NCBI RefSeq assembly: GCF_964204865.1
Contig: NC_135261.1
Location: forward strand, 10,974,001-11,038,000
Source of the DNA: Styela clava
Taxonomy: Eukaryota; Chordata; Ascidiacea; Stolidobranchia; Styelidae
Length of the DNA stretch: 64,000 nt
Direction of reading: 5' to 3'
Below the pieces are notes generated by a model. The model was not told the origin of the DNA, did no database searches, and worked only from the letters and a program-made list of their open reading frames with translations. Positions 13,401-25,800 of the stretch are shown piece by piece; position 1 is the first letter of the stretch; every line of letters starts with the position of its first letter. Position numbers and translations under genes: made by a program.

Positions 13401-14082
13401 TTATGGGGAATTGTGAATACAGGAAAGCATTTTAGCTTTCGTCTCCCTATTTTTGAGCACTGCTATGCTATTGTTTTTTATTGGGCATTTTAAACATTAA
13501 CTCTAAACACGGCGCTAATAGAGCAGCAAAACTAGTTTTTTTTTTATTTTTAAATTTTTTTATTCTGCGCTTTTCACGCGTACAGGGCCCTAAAACAACT
13601 CACCCAATCAAAACGATTCAATCAGAATATGCCAGGAAAATAAATGATAATATAGAAAAATGTGTTATTGTGATGTAAAGCAATAAGTGAAATTTTTCAA
13701 AAATTCTAGATGGCATCAAAATTAAATGCATTTGTTTATTTGTACGCAATCGAGTATGGAACATAGTATTCAGATAAGTTTGATTTGATGTTCAGCTTAC
13801 GTCAGAAAGTCAAATGACCCAGCAATTCAATGTCTAGTTTAATATCCACATTTTCTAAAAATGTATGTTTTGTTTCAACAGAGAGGTGAATTTGAATTGT
13901 CGAACGGAGAACCTGTAACCCTGCCTTCTAGCGTGTGGCAGGATGGTTATCCGAACTCCGCAGGCTCGTACACAAACATTGCTATTAATGTCGATCGAAA
14001 CCCTAATAGTAAGCATCAAGGGATTCAGAATCATTCTCCAAACGGGAAGCAATATGGCGCCATCTGTGAATACAAATTTTAA
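4483..14082 (+). CDS. Secreted C-type lectin with Ser/Thr-rich stalk
   Basis: Nine coding exons join in frame to 382 residues: 4483-4540, 5806-5876, 6533-6557, 6940-7047, 7465-7593, 8948-9112, 9530-9709, 9922-10133, 13882-14082. Exon 1 encodes a short basic-hydrophobic signal peptide (MKICMRIVFIKLLMITLIKG). Exon 4 has Leu-spaced heptads (RVNQLSSIIYSLQRQL), a likely oligomerising coiled coil. Exons 5-7 are Ser/Thr-rich repeats (for example SPVTTSTAIATISQTNLLST), a probable O-glycosylated stalk. The last two exons form a C-type lectin-like domain: four cysteines, WQDGYPN, and the terminal GAICEYKF. I do not see an EPN or QPD sugar-specificity motif, so calcium-dependent sugar binding is uncertain. 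A family role in immune recognition is inference. A fourth stalk exon at 8682-8831 carries a stop and is left out. Confidence 0.75.
4902..5100. mobile_element. Possible decayed hAT fragment
   Basis: Both ends carry a GGTCCA core in inverted orientation and GC-rich motifs (GCGGGCCGC, GCGGCCCGCG) like those in the other hAT elements of the window. The flanks TTCTAAAT and TTCTAATG match at 6 of 8 bases. Lies in intron 1 of the lectin gene. Confidence 0.35.
7695..8650. mobile_element. hAT element in the lectin stalk region
   Basis: Termini are CAGGGTGGTTCAAAG on the left and, read inward from the right, CAGGGTGGTCCAAAC. Perfect 8-bp target duplications ACCTAAAT flank it (7687-7694 and 8651-8658). 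GC-rich subterminal motifs (GGGCCACATGTGGGC) fit a hAT MITE. No intact transposase was seen. It separates stalk exon copies 1 and 2. Confidence 0.9.
8682..8831 (+). pseudogene. Stalk exon copy 2, nonsense at its start
   Basis: This copy keeps the body of the stalk exon and a perfect donor (GTAAGT at 8832), but entering in the phase used by its siblings gives a stop at once (AA TAG, where siblings have AA TAC). An acceptor five bases downstream also gives an early stop in that phase. It could only be coding if entered from a phase-0 exon. Probably dead or skipped. Confidence 0.6.
8853..10033 (+). repeat. Recent direct tandem duplication, about 0.6 kb unit
   Basis: About 585 bases from near 8853 to 9437 are repeated from near 9437 to 10033 with very few differences, including stalk exon, intron and the first half of the lectin exon. 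Matching points are 582 bases apart at the left end and 597 at the right; the difference is a 15-base insertion in the second stalk exon. The junction is visible at about 9437, where the lectin exon text CTAACAT runs straight into intron text TTTTTAAGTCAGC. Confidence 0.9.
9325..9437 (+). pseudogene. Truncated duplicate of the lectin exon
   Basis: Nearly identical to 9922-10033 (first half of the lectin domain exon, with the SKCYKA and NLAFSDAENMC text) but cut off by the duplication junction, so it has no donor site. Its acceptor differs by one base (TCAAG instead of TCAGG), which moves the AG and shifts the frame. It cannot encode a functional lectin half. Confidence 0.8.
10844..13123. mobile_element. 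2.3-kb hAT element in the lectin domain intron
   Basis: Perfect 8-bp target duplications GGTTACGC flank it (10836-10843 and 13124-13131). The termini are CATAGGTTCTCAAAG and, from the right, CAGGGGTTCTCAAAC, followed by repeated GGGGCTCCG motifs at both ends. No intact transposase frame was found; a second inverted-repeat element (11816-12623) lies inside. It sits between the two exons that encode the lectin domain. Confidence 0.9.
11816..12623. mobile_element. Inverted-repeat element nested inside the hAT
   Basis: About 45-base inverted repeats: the left arm (11816-11860) begins CACGCTAATAACCGAATTGC and the reverse complement of 12579-12623 begins with the same 20 bases, with a few mismatches further in. 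No transposase seen. Target duplication not resolved (flanks ATATCAT and ACGATAT). Probably a MITE that inserted into the larger element, or the decayed core of that element. Confidence 0.7.
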
Positions 14083-14390
14083 CATGAATTTGTTTATAGA
14101 TTCATTGTTATTGAAGCAAAAAAAGCGGTAAAATGACTGGATTTTGACAGAATTATTCTTAATTGCTCACCGATGTTGATGTTGACCCGTGTAGCTTTAA
14201 AACTACCGGTATGTCTATGAACCGGTAACGTTGCTACTTAATATTGTTGACCGGGTAGCCTCATTTAAAGCCTATAGCATTCTCCCTGTATTCATTGTCC
14301 AAACCTGGAAAGTATAGACTAGACAGTGCATACACCCTGCCATATACATCTGTGTTATGTATAGTGTACACTTGAATGATGATTACTGGT

Positions 14391-14396
14391 AATAAA
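14391..14396 (+). terminator. Candidate poly(A) signal of the lectin gene
   Basis: AATAAA 308 bases after the lectin stop codon, in the right orientation. Position is plausible for a 3' UTR, but such hexamers are frequent in AT-rich DNA. Confidence 0.4.
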
Positions 14397-17300
14397 TGTT
14401 ATACCTGGAATATGAGTTACATAATTACAATTCTCATCATATAAATTATTGACATTTTTATTTGTTGAATTCCTGCTGTAGAGTTTCTATGTTAGAAATA
14501 GTTCCATAGGTTTAATCTGAACAAGGCGGCCACTGACACGGAGGAAGGTACTACGTTTAAAAAGATATTTCGGATCCATCTATCATTTAATCGATATGCC
14601 AAGGTCTGTAAAATTCACGCTGCTGATTATAATGTGATTCTCAGACTATATATATAATTCATATCCAAAAATATTTTGAATGTCTTCAGAATAGAAGGAT
14701 CGATTTATGTTGGTATTGCTCATTTTATTGCTCTAACAAACTTAAGGTAGATATAAATATTTTTCTCAATGAGTCATTACATGACTCGACTAATATCAAT
14801 AGCATTTAATATTCCTTTATGAGTTTATGATTTTTCATATTTTTTATTTTTAACAGTGAAGGGTCTCTTGTTGTTTATACCAGCGCATATTTCTTATTTT
14901 CCAACTGAAGACTCATCTATATTTCATTACTAAATACTTATATCACACATCACGTCCCGTAAAAAATACACAAATTTGAACTTATGTGAAACCCGTAATT
15001 CGTTAAAACTAAAATTTCACCGTGTTGCGAAGAAAGTATAAATAGAAAATTGAATGCAATAGAATCACTTAATTTAAAACAAATTCAATATTATGATTTT
15101 AGAAGTTTTTTTTACAAGATCGAAAATTCTTTGATTTTAACGAAAAAAAATTTTGGGGTGACATTCGTCTGTAAATACAATTCACACAAAAAAATCTTTC
15201 GATAACTGTCGGATTAAAAATGAAGCTAAAAATCAAATAGACAAAATTGATCCGGATCGTATTCATTGATTCGGGTTCTATGCAAATCTCAAAAGTGAAT
15301 CATTCTCTAGTTGTTTTGGATTAATTTCAACTCTGCTTTTGACTGCACATAACAAAATTTCGAATCCTTTTTTGAGTTTCCAAACCTCAGATCAATGTTC
15401 ATCACCTACTTCTATAAGAAAACTTCTGGTCCAAACAGATAGCACCTAAGTTGTCTTTTTAAAACGAGCTTTATATATGGCATTTAGAATATCAAGAAAG
15501 ATAAAAAAGCAGCTATTTTTATCAATCGGGTGATGCATAAAATCGGGTGTTGTAAAAACCAATAATATATATATTGTGAGCATTATAAAAATACCGAATA
15601 CCAATGCCGAGATAATTTATGATGATTTTCATAACGATTTATTAGTTTGTAGTTAGCATAGTATATTTTTTATATTCTCATATTTCTTTACACAATTATT
15701 TGGCTTTGTTTGACATCGAATGACTCAATTTTTTCGGCTCGATTTGACACGTTAAAAACAAAATAGCTGTCAGGGTCGTGAACTATTATTGTAATCACGC
15801 ACTTTTGACTTCATTTTGCACCTGAACAACCCAATAAAGAGTGATTTTATATTTTTTAAGTTAAGGAGAGTGATATATATATTTTATGGAGAAGTAATTA
15901 TTTATATTTGTAGGTTGTGCATGGGAACCCCAACGACAAATTCTAAGTAAGATGAAGTAAATTAACCCTACAGTATATAAGTGTATGTGTAAGATTCCAT
16001 TAGAATTTAATTTATTGCAAAAAATAAATTCATCACTTTAAGATATTACCCAGTTTAAAACCAGATTCCCTGAAAAGCACGTTTCTATCAAAAGCTTGGA
16101 TATGTTCATGAAATTTTATATCTTTGTATATTATTTTCGTGTGAATCAATGTAAAATGTTTTTCTCCTATTTTTGTGAACATTTTGATTTTAGAAGATTT
16201 TTCTCACAAGATCGAAAATTTTTTAATTCGAACAAAAAAATTATTAGAAAATTAAGCGTACTTCACTTTTTTTTACAAAAAGGAGAAGTGAACAAGAAAA
16301 AGGAGCCGGATTGGCAAGGCAGGCCAAAATCAGGGGTCTCAAAATTTACAGGGACCACGACATTCAATCTTAAACTATCATTCATTTCCGAATTTTAAAG
16401 GCATGCTTCAGAATCCGATCGGTTTGAAATGTTATAAAATTGATATTTGTTCCATTTTTTATCAAGATAAGTTTTGTTCCAGACATTTCTCGTATAAAAG
16501 GGTGAAATTTTAATTACAGTCGAATAAATGAATTTGTCTAAAATGAAATCTACCATTTTAGTCTTTAAAACGACTTAATAACTTGTAAATTATTTAAGCA
16601 GTTTTTACCCTCATAATGCCTTTGTTTTTAAAAAAACAAAAAAACAAGAGAGCTATGCTCAAATATATGGGTACATAGCGCAACCTAGTGGCGAATTCGG
16701 ACTATATCATAGCACACAAAAAACGAATCCCATACAGCTCCCCGGAATATTTAAAATAAATAAAAGTAATAGCCTTCTAGCGAACATTTTAATCTTTGAG
16801 CACTAAAAATTTTAAAGCGATTGGTCCGGTAATCAAAGAGAAAAGTTTTTTTTTTCCGTGACAAAGAAAAACAAGAAGATGTGTTATGGCGCTATTACCG
16901 GTATATATATTCATCAAGTCATGTACCATATTTTAGTTTATCATGCAGAATTATATCTACTTAAACCTGAAACCTTACCCCAAATTCATCAAAACTGTAA
17001 CCACGGGAAAAATGTTTCAACTTACCCAACAATTTTCATCATCAGTGGCAGTCCTGCCATTACGGCCGACATGGCGTGGTTACAACAGCAAAATTTCACC
17101 CGTCATTGGTTTTCAATTTGCTGCCGTCGTACCATTGAGGTTATATACACCTCAATGGGTAGTGGGTACTCGTCTCTCGCCATTGGTTCGTGGCAGCTGA
17201 AAGTCGGCCGCCATGATTTGACCATGGTTTGGAAATCCCGCCATGGTTTTGCGGCAGCTCAGACGCCACAAAATACTTCAGACTGCACTTGCTAAATTAA

Positions 17301-17900
17301 CCCCATTCTGAGCACAGGTGGTGAGAAACTTTCAATATGAGCGTACAGAATTTTGCAATAGTAAAGTACAAGAATAATACTCTTGGGACGAAGGAAACAT
17401 GTGTTAGCGACATCATTAGGGCCTTAAATTCGTTTAAGAATTTCCTTCATCTTTATGAGAATTGCACTAGGCATTTCGAATCGAATAGTAAAGTATTCGA
17501 TTCGGACCAAAGTTACGAACTCCAGTCCTTTTCTTTTTTTCGACAAAGGTAGAGATGAACTGCAACTCTTTTGTAAAGTTATTTGCCGTCGCAATGTTTC
17601 GACCACTTTTTCTGTGGCGAATTCGCAAGACTAGCACATGTTTAAAACTTTCGAAATGTCACCATAACATAAAAAAAATTTCCTGTTTGCGAGTTATTAA
17701 TGAAATATGCCTATTGGGCGTAACATCTTGATCTGAACCGACTGAACCGATTCTATGTATTCGGTCATTTATTTGTCTGTGAAGAGCAATTATAATAAGT
17801 CATATAGACACATACAATCACGCCCTCGCATCAATTGAAATGTCTTCCAACTATTCGAGATTTAATCCAAAAAAAAATTTTAGATTCAAGAATCTGCGGG
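14397..17900. other. Gene-poor spacer with dispersed repeats
   Basis: No supportable gene. It holds diverged internal duplications: 15098-15160 resembles 16183-16240 (shared ACAAGATCGAAAATT), and 16461-16497 is almost the same as 18917-18953 (shared TTCCAGACATTTCTCGTATA). A member of a dispersed repeat family lies at 16648-16830. Confidence 0.5.
16648..16830 (+). repeat. Dispersed repeat family, copy 1
   Basis: Begins GAGAGCTATGCTCAAATA and contains GTAATAGCCTTCTAGCGA and GCGATTGGTCC. Diverged relatives lie at 21321-21398, 36556-36600 (5' part only) and 61428-61740. The family is not identified; these may be old SINE or MITE copies. Confidence 0.6.
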
Positions 17901-18243
17901 CGCGGCGGTGTGGCTCAACGGGCTAAGCGTTAGGAATACGCTCGCCCCCGCACTTCTAATTACTCTGCGTGGGTTCGCAGGTTCGAATCCCATGCAGGGA
18001 TGGTTATGTGCGAGAGGATTGCTGGACTCCTCGCCGTCGTTGGGTGGTTCACGTAACCGCTGGTCGCTTACGGCTTCCTCCACCACCAAGTCCATGCTTC
18101 CGAAAAAAAAAACAATACAGTAAAACTAATCCCATACCCGACTTGGAATGGTAACCGGACGAGAGGCCGTGGTTCGCCATATGGATAAGCCGTCCTATCG
18201 GCTTTCCTCTCCCCCGGGATAAATATGTAAATCCTATCCTATC
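17901..18243 (+). mobile_element. tRNA-derived SINE
   Basis: The head carries RNA polymerase III promoter boxes: an A box (TGGCTCAACGGGCTAAG) near 17911 and a perfect B box GGTTCGAATCC near 17980, with a long insertion between them as in tRNAs with a long variable arm. A unique body follows, with an A-rich stretch near 18100 and a final TATCC-type tail. It is not a functional tRNA gene because no complete cloverleaf is formed. Older reverse-strand copies lie in KLHL introns near 22486-22640 and 27945-28095. Confidence 0.8.
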
Positions 18244-19898
18244 TGGTATTGAAAAATTCCCATTTCTTATTGCGAGTGGCCCGATCCTTTTTTAGTGTTC
18301 TGTTTACGCTAAAAAAGCAACACAGCTAATACCTGTGGTTGGTGGAATAACATTTATTTATACGTTTGAAACAAAAACACAAATGAATATCTAGCTTAGT
18401 AAATATCAAAATATTTAATAACGCGAAATATTTCGTCAGTGAACAACAACATTAGCATTACCTTGACAAGGTTGGACGAACAGAAAATAACATAATTTTG
18501 CAAGCAGTTCAACATGTTATTTTAAAATACTTAGCTTGATATACCCATAATACTGTAGAAAAATTGCACACAAGTTGAAACAAAATCAGGAATTGATTAC
18601 GGGATAAGATTCTGAAGATTTCACTGAATATAAGTGAAACAGTCTTATATTTTATATAGACGCTTTCACCCCCTTATGCGACATGTACAAAATTGGATGA
18701 ACTTTACTAAGCAGGAATAATTCCAATCCCACCAAAACATGGAAGAGTTCCTGTAGCCTACTCATCTGTCTGTTTTCCCAGTCTTTTTCAGTGGAAAGTA
18801 TGATCTATTTGATTGCCATGATATATTTATGCGTATATATACAATACCATATGTTTGAAATGAATGCAGCATATACCAAAAGTTTTGGACGTCAGGTGCA
18901 AACGATTTTTCATATTATCAAGATAAGCTTTGTTCCAGACATTTCTCGTATAATGTGGGTGAAACGTCAGTAAAAATAAGCTAGCATATTGATTGCTTTT
19001 CAATTAAAATTTACAGAAAGTCAAAACTTTCTCAATATATTGCAAATTTATGCCCTCAAATAAAGTGGAAATAGGTTATATAGTCAATACACAATGGGGA
19101 ATAATCATAAAGAATGTTTAGCCAGTATAGTGAGAATATTCTAAAGGACAAATTGAGAACGAATAAATCTAAAAGTTTCGTAGAATAAAATTACAATTTT
19201 CTATTTCAGATATGTCGATTAGCAAAAAATCGTTCATTAAATATATATATACATACCAGTAATAAATTTTCAATGAATCCAGCACGCAGATATCAAATCA
19301 ACTTCACAAATTCATTGATCAATACAAAACCATAGATAAGATGAGATTAATTGATTACTTTGTTATATTCAGTTATGAAGTAGGGATTTATTATAAAGCT
19401 GTCAATGTAAATTGATTCACAAGATTAAGGTGGTATAGCTGTGATTAACTTTCACACAGGATAGACAGGATTGAATAATCCACTAATCCAAATACATTCT
19501 GAAATATTATTTTCAAAATAGAGTATTGGATATATTGAGTTGTACTTAACAAATACCATTTAAAATATATATAGTTCAGGATGGAAAGGTTGAAAAATTT
19601 TTTTTTCTATTTTGTACAGTTTTCAGAAATTAAATGAAGGCTTTTTTGGTCATACTGTGAAGCTTCAGTGGCTCAAAATGACAATTTCTCAAATAAAATT
19701 GGAATCCTAAATTGAATATTTCGAATATGCAGTATTTAAATTTCGATTGAATTAGAATATTCATTTAATTTTGGTCATCCTTGCCAACCAATGACTCACT
19801 ATGGAAAGGTTTCAGTATAGTGTAAAACCCAAATTCTACCATCAACAGCTGTTGAGCCAGTATGCATGCTCATCACAATGAATGCTGATCAAGGCAAA
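18244..19898. other. Spacer downstream of the KLHL gene
   Basis: No coding exon seen. It should contain the KLHL 3' UTR on the minus strand; the nearest clear minus-strand AATAAA is TTTATT at 19387-19392, about 510 bases after the stop, a candidate poly(A) signal only. Confidence 0.4.
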
Positions 19899-22800
19899 TT
19901 AAGATGAGTTTTTCATGTGAACAACTACAGTCCCTGCTCTACCAGTATTCAAGCATGCTTCAAAGCTCCATTCATTTTTTTCAGGCGAGTATGATTCACA
20001 TGTAACAAGGTATGACTGACCTAGAACAAAAGGGCATAAATGTAAAAGTTGCTTCAATGTGCCACCCCAATGGCAATTTCCTTTACAGTTATCCTCTGAA
20101 TATTCTTCTTATATCTTACCCATTGAACCTAATCTCGCTTATTTTGAGTTTTTTAACAACTTAGATATTTTACCCCACCAATTTACATTTCATAATCTCC
20201 ATTTTGATTCAAAATATTAAATTCATATGCCATTTAAATGTATTGATGGCTAATTTTCAATCTCCTCTATCGCAAATTTAAAATTCTTTTGAAGACAGAA
20301 TGATCATCTGGTTATTTGATTAATTTCCAAGATTAGAAAACATAACTAAAACTGATAGCAAAACCTCTTAAGACAAGCTAATGCCTTCAGACCGAGTAAT
20401 AAGCATCACTGGTATGTTACCGTGGACATTTTGTTGATGTTAGCAAAATAGACGATGCTCTGGGAAAACATCCATTGACAGAGTTGCTAAGGCATGAACA
20501 GCGTATGTGATAAATATATTTAGATTTGCAGTAGAAAACACCTAGTGAAATTAAAGAGTTTCACAAGTAATCAATACTTATAAACTAGAGTATAAAGAAT
20601 ACTGAAAAATCCAAATTACCATCATATCCTCCACATGCATATAATCGTCCACCCAAAACACAGATGCCAACTGCATCTCTTGGCACGCTCATAGGTGCAA
20701 CAATTGTCCATTGGTCTGTGGATGGGTCATACCTAGAAAATCAAATGTGATAAGAATTTTTTGAAATTAATGTTTTCACTATATCGAACAAGCATGAAGA
20801 AATATTAAAATATTCATAAAGATCTTATAGAAATGCTAAAAATAGAAGCTGCTCAATAAGAGCGAAGAATATTGAGTATTGTCTTATTCATATTTATACA
20901 AATAAAAATTACTTTGCACAATATAATATAAAACGATTTATAGTTCAAACCTTTCAACAGTCTCCTGAAGCCTCGACATCTGACTGCTTGCTGGAGCATC
21001 ATGGCCCCCTATGGCATACATGCATCCACCACAGACCCCTACTCCAACACCACCTCTTCTTTTTAGCATAGGAGCACAGTTCGTCCATTTGTTCGTATGT
21101 GGGTCAAAATATTCTACAGATCTTAAGCAAGAACTACCGTCACGACCACCAACTGCATATAACCTAAGACATACCAGAAGATATAACAATTCTTTTTTGT
21201 TAAGTAACATTTTCAAATCTGTATGTTCTAGTCAGTAGGATTTCATTTTCAATAATTTTTCATTTTTATGACATCATCGCACAGAAGAATCGAAACCTCT
21301 ACAGTCCACATTTATTTTTGGAATAAATAAAAGTAATGAACTTCTAACAAAAAATACAATTGTCAACCGTTGAAAATTTCAAAGCAATTGGTCCAGTAAA
21401 AGAAAAAAATACCAACGAGACCAAATACAACATAATAACAAAACGATCCACAGGTCCATCGCGAGTCCAATAAGAACAATTATCATAAACATTCAGTGGG
21501 CAGGAAGCGCTAGATGCTACCAAGGTGCAAAAAATTGGGTGTAGCCGCTACCAAACTAATATCTCCATATACATCATTAGGGTGACCGTACATTTGAACC
21601 CACGTACATTTGAACCCATGTGTATATCCACGGGTTCAATCTATATGCGGGTGCTAAAACCCATGGGTTAGGTTAGTATGGGTTCAAATATCCGCAAAAC
21701 AAAAAAATTTCCATAGGTGCAATAGTATGCAGGTGCAATTGTCGTGGGTTCAAATGTACGTGGGTTCAAATGTACGGGAACCCATCATTAGATATCAGTG
21801 GCTACTTATAATATAGCTTAGTTTCAAAAACAACCAGCTTTTTCAATTCATCGCCATCAGCGACACAATTGAAATTATTTTCCACCAGTTTGTTTGTATT
21901 TACTCAGTCGAGTGATTAAGTCATGAAGCCTCTTATTCATAAATTAATACAAATGAACCTTGTTAGACTTTTACTCCCACTTACTTATCATTGAGCACAG
22001 CAACACCTAATGTGCTTCGTGAGAGCCACATAGGGGCAACATAATTCCAAGTTCTGGTTTGTGGATCCCATCTTTCTACCGTGTTAAGGTAACTCCACCC
22101 ATCGTGGCCACCAACTGCATACATTGGTCCATTTAAAACAGCAACTCCTGAGGATATAATAGATAGTAATGGTGAATCAATACAGAGTTTCCTATTACCA
22201 ATTTCTGATATAAGCAACTTATTCATTAAACTGGTAAAATGGTTGAAACTGGAAAGTGCCAATAGCTGTGAAGAAAATAACTTAAGTGACAAGCATTGGG
22301 ATAAAGCATTAAGGATAAGATTTATATATTCATTCCGGAGAAAAGGAAGGCCAATCAAACGACTCAATCATAATGGCGAACCATGACCTCTCGCTCAATT
22401 ACCAGTCCATGTCCAATATGAAAATAGGGAATAATTAACCAGTTATTGTTTGAGATGTGTGAACTTGGATGGAAGAAGAAGTCGTAACTGATCAGCGGTT
22501 GCATCAACCACTCCATGACAGCTAAGGGTCGTCAAGTAGGCTACACAATTTATTCCACACAGGATTTGAAACCTGTGGTGTATAGGGTAATTAGGATGTA
22601 TTCCTAACGCTGGGCATCATGTGCCAACCGCGGAGCTGAGCGTTCCTCAATAATTTGTAAAATGACCTATTAAAGTTGAACACACCATTTCAAACAGTAT
22701 TTTCAAAAAATTAAGATGTAGGCCTATATAAATTATCTCTAACTTCTATAAATTGTGGCAGTACTACAATAATAGCAAATTTAGCATAGAACACAATACT

Positions 22801-25800
22801 TTATATTAGCTATATTTTCCAGTCAATTGAAAATAAGAGAAAACTATGCATAAAAAAATTTGACGAACCTAGTCCATGACGATGAGTTGCGACAGGAGGC
22901 AATGCATTCCAAGTTTTAGTTCTTGGATTAAAACATTCAACTGAATTTAAGGTTTTTAGTCCATCTCTTCCACCAACGAGATACAATTTTTCATCAAGAA
23001 CTGCGACGCCAAATTGCAGTCTACGACCAGTCATAGAGGCAAAAACTGCCCATGTGTTTCGCCTCGGATCGAAACATTCAATAGTCGCAGCACCTAAAAA
23101 TAGGATTACGATATATTAAAGTTCAGCAAATTACTACATGTTTTGTAAACTTCTCAGAAAAATTGAAACGATATTTTCACCATTGTGGTAAATGTCTCAG
23201 CAAATGGAGTAACTTGTGTCAAAAACTGCTAATATCTTCATAGAATATAATAGATAACTAGATAATAAGTGATAGATAAGATAGGAGACATTTATTATAA
23301 TCCTGAATGTCAAACAACATCAATTATTCACTTAACAACACCAAAACAATTTGAATAAGAATGCAATATAAGATTGAGTAGTATTTGTCCCTCAAACGAT
23401 ATTAATCGGAATTTGAAGAATTTAAAGAATTCAAACATGGATTCAACTTTGAACAACAGCCCATGGACGGGTCCTTACATTAATAACACCTTGACATTAG
23501 ATTAGATAAACTTCTGTTCAGGGATACCACATATTTCAAACATAATCAATAATTCATACTATTTCTAGAAAACCAATCAGGTAAGGGACATAGATGATCT
23601 GTCCCCAATATCAAACAAATACCACTAACATATGACATGAAGCTGAGGATATGTTCCGCCATACTTGACTGGAAATAGCACAAACAGAACAATATTGCTG
23701 GGTTTTTCTTGGCAACAGATTGCATCCAAGACTAGAACGGCTGCATCGGCTGCATCGCAGGACAGCTGTCTGATTGGTATTTCAATATCGAACTGACCAT
23801 TGTTGGAATGGTCAACCATATTAAATTTCAGAAACAATCTGATTGACTTGATGCTACAATTATTTAAAGAAGCCTACATGATCTAATAAGTAGCATTGCA
23901 TGAGGCATGATTATAACAACTCATATTAATATGAATACAGTGCTGATTGATTTTGAATTGGGCTAATACGAGAGAGCAATGCACAAATATTTAAGGGTGT
24001 TGCTGCTTGATAACCAGTATTGGTTTTCCGTGTCTCCTTTCACCCTGAAATGCGTGTCGTTGTCGTTCTAATGTCGTTCTAATTTACTGCAATTTATATG
24101 TCTAGTATGTAATGCGAATTTTCAGCATGGTAGAAAAATACACTACTGATTACTGATAATAATTATATGGGCAAAAATTTACCGCATATGTCGTTTTATA
24201 AAAAAGCTTTCCCGTAAATTAAAAATGAAACGCAAAATTTTGGGTGAAATTTGGACTAGGAAATTTGAAAAAAAAATAGACTAAAGTGAAAGCCTTTTAG
24301 CAGCTACAGCCATCTTTCATAATAGGTAAAAATATTTTTCACAGCAATTTTTCTACAACAACATCAAGAATGTAGCAAAACGATTCTAATACAGCATGTT
24401 GATGACTTACAGAATACAATAAATAGGCCTACATTATACTCTCATATATATGAAATATAAATTGAATGTAATAGTACTAATGAATTGGTCTACAACAAAA
24501 CAATACAGACTACATTGAAATTAGCATATCTTCATTGCACCCATTTATCCACCGCTGAAATACCCAAGAAGCTGTCCTATTGATTCTTGGGCATTTCAAT
24601 ACATACATACAGATTCGTTTGGCATTGAGCTTGCAAACCTTCACGCATACAGCATCATAACCAAAATGCCAATAAATTAACGGTATTTTTGTACAATTGC
24701 GAATTCTCTGGGCAGAAAACGGTACAAATATTTGGAACTCAGTTTTAGGCCTCATTTTTCGTTTACTATAAAATTTTACGAACTACCTACTTATAAGCAA
24801 TACGCTAACATGAGGAATCCTTATTCAATTTGATAAACCTTGAGTCAGGTGGTGAAATTTTGCTCAGAATCAGAGATGTCTTACTAATGAAGTCAGATTT
24901 TAGCGAACATTCCTACATTACACACGGTCACATTGAGATAAATTATATATTTTTCATGACCCATCCACTTGGCTAATTCAATAGTTGAACCACTATCATG
25001 CAATTTGCAAGCTAATGATCAGTGGTGAATAAGAATGGAACACATATAATGACAATGTATTACATTACACTGACTCACTTGAAAATCCTTCGGAAATGCA
25101 AAACAAAAGACAAATTCATTATTACAAGGTAGGTAAAGAGAATAATAATGTGCAGATGTGTACAGTATATTAACCCTCAAGGTGCACACTGTCCATTTTA
25201 GATGATATCCACCATTTATGATACGTTTTTACAAGCTTATCACTCTCAACAAGGCCTATGTACAAGAAGCCATACGAGAATATAATATATCGACCCAATA
25301 ATTGAACGTCACGTATGCGTAGCGATATTTAAATTTTTTACTGATTTTTAAAAGAATACATTTTTGGGCAAACCCCTAAATTAAAATTGTGATCAAAGTA
25401 ACTTTAAAAAAATAAAAACAATAAATTTGTTGAGAATAAATCAATGTCAATTATCAGAAATTTAATTCACCATGTAGAAAGAATATTCACTTTACCCCTA
25501 GTAAGATAAACAACTTAAAGAATTAGAAAATATATCCAGATCAAGTTACTTTGTAAATCTTCATTTCTGCCGATAAAACCTACCTGTAATAAAATACAGA
25601 ATACACATAGCCTATAAAATATTGTGTCCTATTCTCGATTTTACCTTTTCCACTGTCCATGCCACCTATTGCAAATAACTGACCAGTGGTGGACTTACGG
25701 GGAGATTGTAATGAAGGATGTCTTTCTGGTAACAAGTGATGCATGAGGGAATCTACTACTTGACGTTGACATTCCAATGACTCGTAAATGTGTGGATTTG

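Noticed and set aside
13855..14085. 76-codon minus-strand open frame
   Set aside because: It is the antisense shadow of the final lectin exon.
16858..17295. 145-codon plus-strand open frame
   Set aside because: Composition is not protein-like, it overlaps a repeat-rich spacer, and no splice partners or known motifs are present.
17886..18154. Overlapping open frames on both strands, and a possible tRNA gene
   Set aside because: All lie within the SINE; the A and B boxes belong to the SINE head and no full cloverleaf can be drawn.
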